Source: Deltaproteobacteria bacterium RBG_16_44_11 (lineage in GTDB: Bacteria > Desulfobacterota > Syntrophia > Syntrophales > Smithellaceae). Taken from it: a DNA stretch of 15,178 bases. The notes beneath the pieces were generated by a model that saw nothing but the letters and a program-made list of their open reading frames with translations, had not been told where the DNA came from and ran no database searches. The stretch spans positions 5,618-20,795 of the forward strand of contig MGQN01000020.1 in assembly GCA_001797845.1 (NCBI GenBank), in the 5' to 3' direction. Both the position numbers and the translations under genes were made by a program. This document shows positions 6,504 to 12,659 of the stretch, piece by piece. Positions within the stretch are counted from its first letter, which is position 1. The number at the start of each line of letters is the position of its first letter.

Positions 6504-7937
6504 ACAAAAGCAAACATAAAAGACATCCGCCGGACAAAAATAGTCTGTACCCTTGGGCCATCCAGCGAAACGCCGGAAGTCATTAAAAAAATGATGATGA
6601 ACGGGATGAATGTTGCGCGCCTTAATTTTTCCCATGGAAGCCATGAGGACCACGGAAAAAAAATAAAGATTATTCGTGAACTTTCGGAAAAACTAAATCG
6701 TCCTGTCGCTATTTTGCAGGATCTTGCCGGACCGAAAATTCGTATCGGCTATATTCCTGATCCGGGCATTTTACTTCAACCCGGCGCCGATATTATTTTG
6801 ACAACTGTTGGGCAGGAAGGAAACGTAAAACGAATCTCCGTGTCTTATGACGCCTTGCCTCAGGAAGTTAAGACGGGAGATAGATTGCTTCTGGCCGATG
6901 GTCTTTTGGAGCTGACTGTTGTGGAAACAAGACCTACGGAAATTCTCTGCCGTGTTGTTATTGGCGGTTTGCTCACCTCGCACAAAGGAATTAATCTGCC
7001 CACGGGGACAATTCGAACGCCCGCCATCACCGAGAAAGACCGCAGAGATTTGCTTTTTGGAATCAAGAATGATGTAGATTATGTGGCCGTTTCCTTCGTA
7101 AGAACAGCGCAGGATATCCAAAGCGTCAAAGAGTTAATCAGTAGGGGAAATAAGGATATACCTGTTATAGCCAAAATAGAAAAACACGAAGCGATAGATA
7201 ATTTGGACGAAATTATTGCGGTTTCCGACGGCATTATGGTGGCCCGGGGAGATTTGGGGGTGGAAATTCCTCTGGAAGATGTCCCCCTCATTCAAAAACG
7301 GATTATTACAGCAGCCAACGCCCGCGGCAAATTCGTGATAACAGCAACGCAGATGCTGCGCTCTATGGTGGATTCACCCCGTCCGACCAGAGCGGAAGCA
7401 GGGGATGTGGCCAATGCCGTTCTGGATGGAACGGACGCGGTGATGCTTTCCGAAGAAACCGCTTCGGGTAATTATCCTATAGAGGCGATTAGGTTCATGG
7501 ACAAAATCTGTTGTGCGGCGGAAACCGGTTTTCCTTATCGTCATTTTCTGGAAATGGTGCCGCAAAAAGATGTGTCCGAATCCGTCGCCCATGCCGCCTG
7601 CGTGCTGGCCGAGCACCTTGAGGCGAAAATCATTGTATCACGCACTTCTTCGGGAGCCACAGCGCGTTTTATTTCGCGTTTTCGTCCCCGGCAGCCGATT
7701 ATTGCCCTTTCGCCGGAACCAAAAACCGTCCGGCGTTTGGCGATGATCTGGGGTTGCTTTCCCCGGTTGATGGAAAATCCTGATTTTCCTGATGATCTTG
7801 TGGAAAAAGCCATTTGTTCCCTTTTGCCTGAGGGCGCTTTATCCGGGAAAGATTTGATGGTTATGACGCTCGGCCATTCCGAGTGGCTTACGGGATCAAC
7901 AAATATTTTACAGGTAAAGCGTTTAATAAATACTTAG
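6501..7937 (+). CDS. pyk: Pyruvate kinase
   Basis: Converts phosphoenolpyruvate and ADP to pyruvate and ATP, the last step of glycolysis, in the cytoplasm. It is 478 aa from TTG 6501. The N-terminal barrel starts with TKIVCTLGPSS (12-22); the small B domain spans roughly 76-172. The catalytic region is VIAKIEKHEAIDNLDEI (222-238) with Lys225 and metal ligands Glu227 and Asp251 in ARGDLGVE. ATQMLRSM (282-289) precedes PRPTRAEAGDVANAVLDG. The C-terminal regulatory domain (about 355-478) includes SRTSSGATARFISRFRP, and no extra PEP-utilising domain is present. It directly follows the activator gene, and a promoter lies between it and GAPDH. It may therefore be read with the dehydratase/reductase genes, whose activator consumes ATP; that link is inference. 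Confidence 0.96.
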   Translation: MTKANIKDIRRTKIVCTLGPSSETPEVIKKMMMNGMNVARLNFSHGSHEDHGKKIKIIRELSEKLNRPVAILQDLAGPKIRIGYIPDPGILLQPGADIILTTVGQEGNVKRISVSYDALPQEVKTGDRLLLADGLLELTVVETRPTEILCRVVIGGLLTSHKGINLPTGTIRTPAITEKDRRDLLFGIKNDVDYVAVSFVRTAQDIQSVKELISRGNKDIPVIAKIEKHEAIDNLDEIIAVSDGIMVARGDLGVEIPLEDVPLIQKRIITAANARGKFVITATQMLRSMVDSPRPTRAEAGDVANAVLDGTDAVMLSEETASGNYPIEAIRFMDKICCAAETGFPYRHFLEMVPQKDVSESVAHAACVLAEHLEAKIIVSRTSSGATARFISRFRPRQPIIALSPEPKTVRRLAMIWGCFPRLMENPDFPDDLVEKAICSLLPEGALSGKDLMVMTLGHSEWLTGSTNILQVKRLINT

Positions 7938-7980
7938 TTCACGGCTCGCAAGGTTCATGAAATAATAAATCTAAAATGGA

Positions 7981-8010
7981 TTGACATGAATTCATTTTTT
8001 TACTAATAAT
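7981..8010 (+). promoter_or_regulatory. Strong-looking sigma70 promoter for GAPDH with a palindrome in the spacer
   Basis: TTGACA (7981-7986) is followed after 18 bp by AATAAT (8005-8010; 5 of 6). The perfect 10-bp palindrome ATGAATTCAT (7986-7995) overlaps the last base of the -35 and could be an operator. A clear AGGAG (8021-8025) and the GAPDH ATG follow. Confidence 0.65.
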
Positions 8011-8031
8011 TTTAAAAAAAAGGAGATTGAT

Positions 8032-9030
8032 ATGTCTGTAAAAATAGCGATTAATGGTTTTGGAAGAATCGGCCGGCTGGTGTTTCGCGCCGGATATAAA
8101 AACAAAAATGTTGAATTCGTGGCCGTAAATGATCTTGCGGGTACAAAGACGCTGGCTCACCTGCTTAAATATGATTCCGTGCACGGGATTATGAATGCCG
8201 AAGTCAAAGCGAAAGACAACTCATTTATAGTCGATGGCAAGGAAGTGAAAACCTTTACCGAAAGAGAACCGGAAAAATTACCCTGGAAAGATTTAGGCGT
8301 TGATGTTGTTCTGGAAAGTACGGGGATATTTACCGACAGAGCCGGCGCGGAAAAGCACCTCAAGGCCGGCGCCAAAAAAGTTGTTATCTCAGCTCCGGCG
8401 AAGAGTCCGGATGCAACTATCGTCTTTGGCGTAAATGAGGAGGTATACGATAAAAACAAGCATAACATCTTATCGATGGGCTCATGCACCACAAATTGTC
8501 TTGCTCCGATAGTAAAAATACTGCACAGGGAGTATGGTATCGAATACGGCCTGATGACGACCATTCACGCTTATACCAATGATCAGGTTGTGCTGGACGA
8601 GCCTCACAAGGATTTAAGAAGGGCGCGCGCCGCTGCCCTTTCCATGATTCCCACCACCACGGGCGCGGCCAAGGCCATTTCCGAAGTTATGCCGGAAATG
8701 AAAGGCAAACTGGACGGGCTGGCTATTCGCGTCCCCACACCGACTGTTTCTATAGTTGATTTTGTCGCTATACTTTCGAAGGCGACAAACAAGGATGAAC
8801 TAAACGCGAAATTTAGAGATTACGCACAAGGCGCCATGAAGGGAATCCTTACTTATTCAGATGAAGAGTTGGTTTCTCGTGATTTTACCACCAATCCTTA
8901 TTCTTCTATAGTTGACCTCCCTAATACGGCGGTTATCGGCGGCAAGATGGTAAAGATTCTCTCCTGGTATGACAACGAATGGGGCTTTTCCAATAGAATG
9001 CTGGAACTCCTCTCTTTTATCATGAAATAG
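8032..9030 (+). CDS. gap: Glyceraldehyde-3-phosphate dehydrogenase, NAD-dependent type
   Basis: Oxidises glyceraldehyde-3-phosphate to 1,3-bisphosphoglycerate, or the reverse. At 332 aa it has normal length and starts with the Rossmann motif INGFGRIGRLVFRA (7-20). NDL (33-35) with Asp34 indicates NAD preference. The active-site block is SMGSCTTNCLAP (148-159) with Cys152, and the partner His179 lies in TIHAYTNDQ. The phosphate-binding TTTGAAKAI, RVPTPTVSIVDF and C-terminal SWYDNEWGFSNRM are all present. The residues just before Ser-Cys are Met-Gly where most homologues have Asn-Ala. AGGAG lies 6 nt before the ATG. It has its own promoter and is followed after 19 nt by phosphoglycerate kinase, so the two are co-transcribed. 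Confidence 0.97.
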   Translation: MSVKIAINGFGRIGRLVFRAGYKNKNVEFVAVNDLAGTKTLAHLLKYDSVHGIMNAEVKAKDNSFIVDGKEVKTFTEREPEKLPWKDLGVDVVLESTGIFTDRAGAEKHLKAGAKKVVISAPAKSPDATIVFGVNEEVYDKNKHNILSMGSCTTNCLAPIVKILHREYGIEYGLMTTIHAYTNDQVVLDEPHKDLRRARAAALSMIPTTTGAAKAISEVMPEMKGKLDGLAIRVPTPTVSIVDFVAILSKATNKDELNAKFRDYAQGAMKGILTYSDEELVSRDFTTNPYSSIVDLPNTAVIGGKMVKILSWYDNEWGFSNRMLELLSFIMK

Positions 9031-9049
9031 AAAAGGTAAAAGAAAGAAT

Positions 9050-10234
9050 ATGAAGTATATAGATCAGCTAGATTTGAAGGGCAAAAAAGTATTTTTGCGG
9101 GTAGATTTCAATGTTCCCATGGACAAGTCGGGCAACGTCACGGATGACACCCGCGTGCGGGCGCAGTTACCGACAATAAAATACGCGCTGGATAAAGGAG
9201 CAAAAGTAATTATTGCCTCTCATCTGGGCAGACCCAAAGGGAAAAGGGTCGAGGAGCTGTCTTTGAAGCCGGTCGTAAAGATACTCTCCAAACTTCTTAA
9301 TAAAGATGTAGCGTTTGTCGATGATTGCATCGGAGAAAAAGCTCAGGTCGCCGCAGATAAAATGAAGGAAGGCGATGTAATCCTGCTGGAGAACCTCAGA
9401 TTCCATCCGGGTGAAGACAAAAATGACGCAGAGTTTGCCAGACAGCTTGCCTCTCTTGGCGATATCTACATTGATGACGCGTTTGCCGTTTCGCACCGGG
9501 CGGCGGCATCAAATTCGGCGATTACGGAATTTGTCAAAATCTGCGCTGCGGGTTTTCTTTTGAAAAACGAAATCGAATACTTCCGTAGGGCCATGGTTAA
9601 TCCGGCGCGGCCTTTCGTCACAATTATCGGCGGCGCGAAAGTCTCCGATAAAATCGGCGTGCTGGAAAAAATAATTGAAAAGGTGGATAAACTTCTTGTC
9701 GGCGGCGGCATGGCCTTCACTTTTTTAAAAGCTCAGGGCAACAGCATCGGTAAATCTCTGTGCGAAGAAGACATGCTGGATGTGGCGCGCAAAATAATGC
9801 AAAAAGCCAAAGAAAAAAATGTGCAGTTTTTATTGCCGGTGGACGCCGTAATCGCTAAAAGCGCCTCAGCAGATGCTGAGGTAAAAGTTTGTGGTATAAA
9901 AGAAATTCCGCCAGACTGGATGGGACTGGATATCGGCCCGGCGACAATTTCTTTGTTTTCCGACGCGTTGCAAGGTGTCAAAACGATTGTCTGGAACGGC
10001 CCTCTGGGTATGTTTGAGCTGGCGCCCTTCAGTAAAGGAACGTTTGCGCTGGCCAATGCCGTGGCGAATTCCGGCGCGCTTTCGATTATCGGCGGCGGAG
10101 ATACGGATACGGCGGTTCACCAGGCAGGCCTTAGTGCGAAGATGTCTTATATGTCAACCGGCGGCGGCGCGTTTCTGGAATTGCTGGAAGGAAAAACATT
10201 GCCGGGAATTGCCGCGCTGGAACCACGGGTATAA
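9050..10234 (+). CDS. pgk: Phosphoglycerate kinase
   Basis: Transfers phosphate between 1,3-bisphosphoglycerate and ADP, giving ATP and 3-phosphoglycerate. It is 394 aa, the usual length. Signature pieces are VFLRVDFNVPMD (14-25), ASHLGRPKG (56-64), LLENLRFHPGE (112-122), GGAKVSDKIGVLE (194-206), the hinge region WNGPLGMFE (315-323), GGGDT (348-352) and STGGGAFLE (369-377). The substrate-loop block reads DDAFAVSHRAAAS, with Ala152 where the usual AHRAHAS motif has His. The key Arg150 remains. A perfect inverted repeat, CCTCAGC / GCTGAGG with a 4-nt loop, lies within the coding region at 9864-9881. The ribosome binding site is weak (AAAAGG, 13 nt before the ATG), which suits coupling to the GAPDH gene just upstream. 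Confidence 0.97.
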   Translation: MKYIDQLDLKGKKVFLRVDFNVPMDKSGNVTDDTRVRAQLPTIKYALDKGAKVIIASHLGRPKGKRVEELSLKPVVKILSKLLNKDVAFVDDCIGEKAQVAADKMKEGDVILLENLRFHPGEDKNDAEFARQLASLGDIYIDDAFAVSHRAAASNSAITEFVKICAAGFLLKNEIEYFRRAMVNPARPFVTIIGGAKVSDKIGVLEKIIEKVDKLLVGGGMAFTFLKAQGNSIGKSLCEEDMLDVARKIMQKAKEKNVQFLLPVDAVIAKSASADAEVKVCGIKEIPPDWMGLDIGPATISLFSDALQGVKTIVWNGPLGMFELAPFSKGTFALANAVANSGALSIIGGGDTDTAVHQAGLSAKMSYMSTGGGAFLELLEGKTLPGIAALEPRV

Positions 10235-10430
10235 TACCCCAAAACAAACTCTGGGCTATTTATACCTTCCGCGTTGCGGGATAATTCAACTAGCAGATAT
10301 TACTACACTGCGTTTGTGGAGCCCCAATGGAAATTGCCGAAGGCTCCCGAGCAATAATGCGACATCCCGTAGTGGGATAATATCTGAGTTTTATAAAATT
10401 GTGATTTCACTAATCAAGCAGGAGGAAGAA
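10235..10430 (+). other. Structured, repeat-bearing spacer between pgk and tpiA
   Basis: A 196-bp gap inside an otherwise tight gene run. It holds three possible hairpins: CCGC GTT GCGG (10269-10279); GGAGCC / GGCTCC (10318-10323, 10342-10347) enclosing CAAT GGAA ATTG; and ATCCC / GGGAT (10364-10378). GGGATAAT occurs twice (10278-10285, 10374-10381). No coding similarity was recognised and no known riboswitch is claimed. It may be a decayed repeat element or an mRNA-processing or attenuation region. Confidence 0.45.
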
Positions 10431-11186
10431 ATGAGAGAATGGATTGTTGCCGGAAACTGGAAAATGCATAATACTATACAGGAATCAATCGCCCTGGCCA
10501 AGGCGATCAAAGATGGAATTGCCAGCGTAAAAAAAGGAGAGGTTATTATCGCTCCGCCTTATACGGCCCTGGCCAGTGTTTCTGAAACCATCAAAGGTTC
10601 ACGAGTTTCGCTTGCGGCGCAAAATATGTTTTATGAAGACAAGGGGGCATACACGGGAGAAATTGCCCCGGGAATGCTCAAGGATATCGGCTGCGCCTAT
10701 GTGCTTATCGGCCATTCGGAACGCCGTAAATATTATCACGAGCAAGACAATGATGTGAATTTAAAAGTCAAAAAGGCGTTGAGTGTGGGTTTAAAGCCTA
10801 TCATGTGCGTCGGGGAAACTGACGAGGAAAGAGTAAAAGGAATTACCCGAGACGTTGTCGGCAGGCAGGTAAAACAGGGATTGGCCGGCGTGGACAAAAT
10901 TGACAATGTAGTCATCGCCTACGAACCGGTCTGGGCGATAGGAACGGGGAAAGTTGCTACATCCGCGCAGGCCCAAGAAGTGCACGCCTTCATCCGTGGT
11001 ATCTTAAAAGATTTGTATGGCAGCGCGGCTAATGATATTCGTATCCTCTATGGCGGAAGCGTGACTAAAGACAATATCGGTGAACTGATTGGTATGGAAG
11101 ATATCGACGGGGCGCTCGTCGGCGGAGCTTCTTTAAAGCCGGATGGTTTTTTAGGAATAATTCAAAAAATTTCGGAGAAGAAATAA
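10431..11186 (+). CDS. tpiA: Triose-phosphate isomerase
   Basis: Interconverts dihydroxyacetone phosphate and glyceraldehyde-3-phosphate. It is 251 aa, the normal length. N-terminal WIVAGNWKMH (4-13) contains the catalytic Lys11. The block IGHSERRKYY has the electrophile His, AYEPVWAIGTGK has the catalytic Glu, and ILYGGSVTKDN with VGGASLKP forms the phosphate-binding C-terminal part. The frame is open far upstream into pgk. The start at 10431 is fixed by the excellent AGGAGG ribosome binding site 5-6 nt before the ATG and by the family N-terminus. It completes the GAPDH-PGK-TPI set. No secG follows, unlike in many bacteria. Confidence 0.97.
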   Translation: MREWIVAGNWKMHNTIQESIALAKAIKDGIASVKKGEVIIAPPYTALASVSETIKGSRVSLAAQNMFYEDKGAYTGEIAPGMLKDIGCAYVLIGHSERRKYYHEQDNDVNLKVKKALSVGLKPIMCVGETDEERVKGITRDVVGRQVKQGLAGVDKIDNVVIAYEPVWAIGTGKVATSAQAQEVHAFIRGILKDLYGSAANDIRILYGGSVTKDNIGELIGMEDIDGALVGGASLKPDGFLGIIQKISEKK

Positions 11187-11193
11187 ATTTAAC

Positions 11194-11231
11194 GTTTGCT
11201 CTTATCTATGCGAAGACTGAGAAAAGCAAAC
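11194..11231 (+). promoter_or_regulatory. Inverted repeat upstream of the antitoxin-like gene
   Basis: A perfect 7-bp inverted repeat, GTTTGCT (11194-11200) and AGCAAAC (11225-11231), ends 3 nt before the ATG of the antitoxin-like gene. Antitoxins of the ribbon-helix-helix type often repress their own promoter at such sites; function here is inferred. Confidence 0.3.
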
Positions 11232-11234
11232 AAA

Positions 11235-11535
11235 ATGAGCAAAAAATATTCTTTGAAAACCTCTGACCATATACCGGCTGTTACTCAGGCGGATATAGAT
11301 CGCTCTAAGTTTCGGATTAATCTCAAGGAGGTTCCGAGAAAGAAGCGGATCAATATTATGCTGGATACCGTCGTATTATCTTTTTTTTCAACATAAAGCC
11401 GCTGGTCGCGGTTATCAGACTCTTATCAACGAAGCGCTGAAGAAAGCAATTTATCAGGAAGAGTTGGAGATAGCTATCCGGCGTGTTGTTCGTGAAGAAT
11501 TGGGTAAATATGGCAAGGTTAAATCGGCGAATTAA
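11235..11535 (+). pseudogene. BrnA-like (ribbon-helix-helix) antitoxin gene, frameshifted, without a toxin partner
   Basis: The first frame encodes MSKKYSLKTSDHIPAVTQ and on to KKRINIMLDTVV, then hits a TAA at 11394. The +1 frame continues with the BrnA/CopG-type ending HKAAGRGYQTLINEALKKAI and a charged tail ending GKYGKVKSAN at TAA 11533-11535. The break lies in a run of eight T (11381-11388); with seven T the product would be an intact ~99-aa antitoxin. In the family, BrnA neutralises the BrnT ribonuclease encoded just upstream. Here tpiA ends 48 nt before the start, leaving no room for a toxin. Either a true frameshift, a base-call error in the homopolymer, or slippage could explain the break. 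The ribosome binding site is weak. Confidence 0.7.
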
Positions 11536-11598
11536 ACGGCAATCGCTGCGCGCTTGCCACCGGTGATGCAAGCGTTAGACACTATTTGTCAAGTCTAA
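11531..11598. repeat. Nested inverted repeats, attC-like, after the antitoxin gene
   Basis: Two overlapping hairpins compete: GGCAA(T)CGC / GCG(C)TTGCC (11538-11558) and CGCTTGC / GCAAGCG, the latter with inner CACC/GGTG. The block ends in GTTAGAC (11574-11580), a full match to the integron attC R' core GTTRRRY. It starts with ATTAAAC (11531-11537), 6 of 7 to the R'' core RYYYAAC. A further inverted repeat TTAGAC / GTCTAA (11575-11598) overlaps its end. At 50 bp it is shorter than typical attC sites and its L boxes pair poorly. It may be a degenerate cassette site or simply a transcription terminator. Confidence 0.4.
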
Positions 11599-11611
11599 TA
11601 TAGGCTCACTC

Positions 11612-11689
11612 TTAGCCTTTATACATTTCTTCGATGATGTCTTTGTATTGTTCGGCGATGGCTTTGCGCTTGACTTTCATGGTCAGCTT
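11612..11689 (-). pseudogene. 3'-end remnant of a FAA1-type long-chain acyl-CoA synthetase
   Basis: Minus-strand codons read LTMKVKRKAIAEQYKDII then EEMYKG and a stop at 11612-11614. This aligns with the last residues of the complete synthetase at 12660-14462 (PTMKVKRKSINAQYCDLI then ESMYCD), including the catalytic-lysine block TMKVKRK. No body of the gene is found upstream on the minus strand (positions above about 11690), where similarity is lost. The bases differ clearly from the intact gene, so it is not a fresh duplicate. Likely the stump of a deleted or displaced paralogue. Confidence 0.65.
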
Positions 11690-11952
11690 TAACTGTATTG
11701 TACAAAGATTTCATTAAAAAAATACCTTTGGGCACGTAAATTGCCATTGCTGTACCTTATGAAAATTTCGTTAAAAACAGGTTTTAACAATTTTTTATTT
11801 TGCAGTTGTATAATTTATGCGTCAGGTCTATAATGCATAATATTGAAGGCAGAACCGATGTCATCTGAATTAAGGCCGCTTTTTGCCGCCACATAATCGT
11901 TCATAAATGCCCTGAGGGCATCACAAAATTTTATCAAAAGGAGGATTGTTAA
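11690..11952 (+). promoter_or_regulatory. Leader and promoter region of the lipoprotein gene
   Basis: Two TATAAT boxes occur 20 bp apart (11809-11814 and 11829-11834). The second has TTGTAT (11806-11811) 17 bp upstream as a weak -35. The leader then contains a 12-codon frame starting at ATG 11858 (MSSELRPLFAAT, stop 11894-11896). It also holds a perfect hairpin ATGCCC TGA GGGCAT (11907-11921), 17 nt before the AGGAGG ribosome binding site (11939-11944). Nothing coding was recognised in 11700-11800. Confidence 0.45.
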
Positions 11953-12531
11953 ATGTCCAATATGCAAAAAAAGAGATTCTCGAAATCATTGTTTCTGGTC
12001 GGACTTTTTGTCTTTGGAGGAAGTTTTCTTCTTTCCGGCTGTGCGAACGCTCCAAAAACTCTTAATTCCGCCATCTCCGGCCCCCAGGTAATTGTAAACC
12101 CCGAGTCCATTAGTCTCGGTGTGGCTGCATTAACAGGAGCAAAGATTGTTTTTGAAGGCTCGGGATTTAAACCCGAAGATTCGGTGTTTATTACCTTGTT
12201 TGGTCCCAACAAAACCGAGGCAGTCGTTGCTGACGGAAAAGTTGGGTCCGACGGTAAATTTACAGCCGCAGTAGGCACCCTCGCGAAGGTCACGGGAATA
12301 TTAAAAGGAAATGTCAGCGGCAAGTACGCGGCTGATGGGTCATACGACCAGTTTATTGTCATCACACAACCGCCGATTCCGGCCGGTATCTACACTGCTA
12401 AGGCCACATCCATGTTATCAGATTTAACCGCGGAAACAAAGCTCACTATAACAGAACCTTCTGTCGGCGATAGCTTGAAAGACTGGCTAGGGGAAATGAC
12501 AGGAAAAATTGTGGACAAACAGACTAAATAA
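11953..12531 (+). CDS. Small lipoprotein of unknown function, probably outer membrane
   Basis: A 192-aa protein with a lipoprotein signal peptide: basic N-terminus (MQKKRFSKS), hydrophobic core LFLVGLFVFGGSFL (13-26) and lipobox LSGC with Cys30. Residue +2 is Ala rather than Asp, which in proteobacteria predicts Lol transport to the outer membrane (inference). The mature part is rich in Val, Gly, Thr and Ser. KIVFEGSGFKPEDSVFI is followed by AGIYTAKATS near the C-terminus, a beta-sandwich look resembling IPT/Ig-like domains. I recognise no named family. The start is firm: AGGAGG with 8-nt spacing. It appears to be transcribed alone from its own promoter and ends facing a convergent gene. Confidence 0.85.
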   Translation: MSNMQKKRFSKSLFLVGLFVFGGSFLLSGCANAPKTLNSAISGPQVIVNPESISLGVAALTGAKIVFEGSGFKPEDSVFITLFGPNKTEAVVADGKVGSDGKFTAAVGTLAKVTGILKGNVSGKYAADGSYDQFIVITQPPIPAGIYTAKATSMLSDLTAETKLTITEPSVGDSLKDWLGEMTGKIVDKQTK

Positions 12532-12552
12532 ACAAGGCAATGCGCGCGAGGC

Positions 12553-12629
12553 GGTATCCAGAACTTACTAAAAATACTGGATTCCGTGTCGCGCTTCGCC
12601 TGCACGGAATGACAAAAATGATAATTGCG
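12553..12629. repeat. Dispersed repeat, copy 2 (short form, in a convergent gap)
   Basis: Nearly identical to 5562-5664 but lacking its 26-bp inner hairpin and the outer left hairpin. GGTATCCAG (12553-12561) pairs with CTGGATTCC at 8 of 9 positions, and CCGTG pairs with CACGG further on. It sits between the lipoprotein and the convergent acyl-CoA synthetase, where its hairpins could also end transcription from either side. Confidence 0.8.
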
Positions 12630-12659
12630 GGCGGGGTTGCCGTAAGGAAACCTATTTAT

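Noticed and set aside
9864..9881. Perfect inverted repeat CCTCAGC/GCTGAGG in pgk
   Set aside because: It is in frame within coding sequence (SADAEV) and short; not enough to call a regulatory site or an insertion.
9975..10430. Long N-terminal extension of triose-phosphate isomerase
   Set aside because: It would overlap pgk in another frame and has no family similarity; AGGAGG before ATG 10431 decides the start.
11187..11193. ATTTAAC matching the attC core RYYYAAC upstream of the antitoxin
   Set aside because: A 7-base degenerate match in AT-rich DNA; the adjoining GTTTGCT does not match GTTRRRY, so no cassette boundary can be claimed there.
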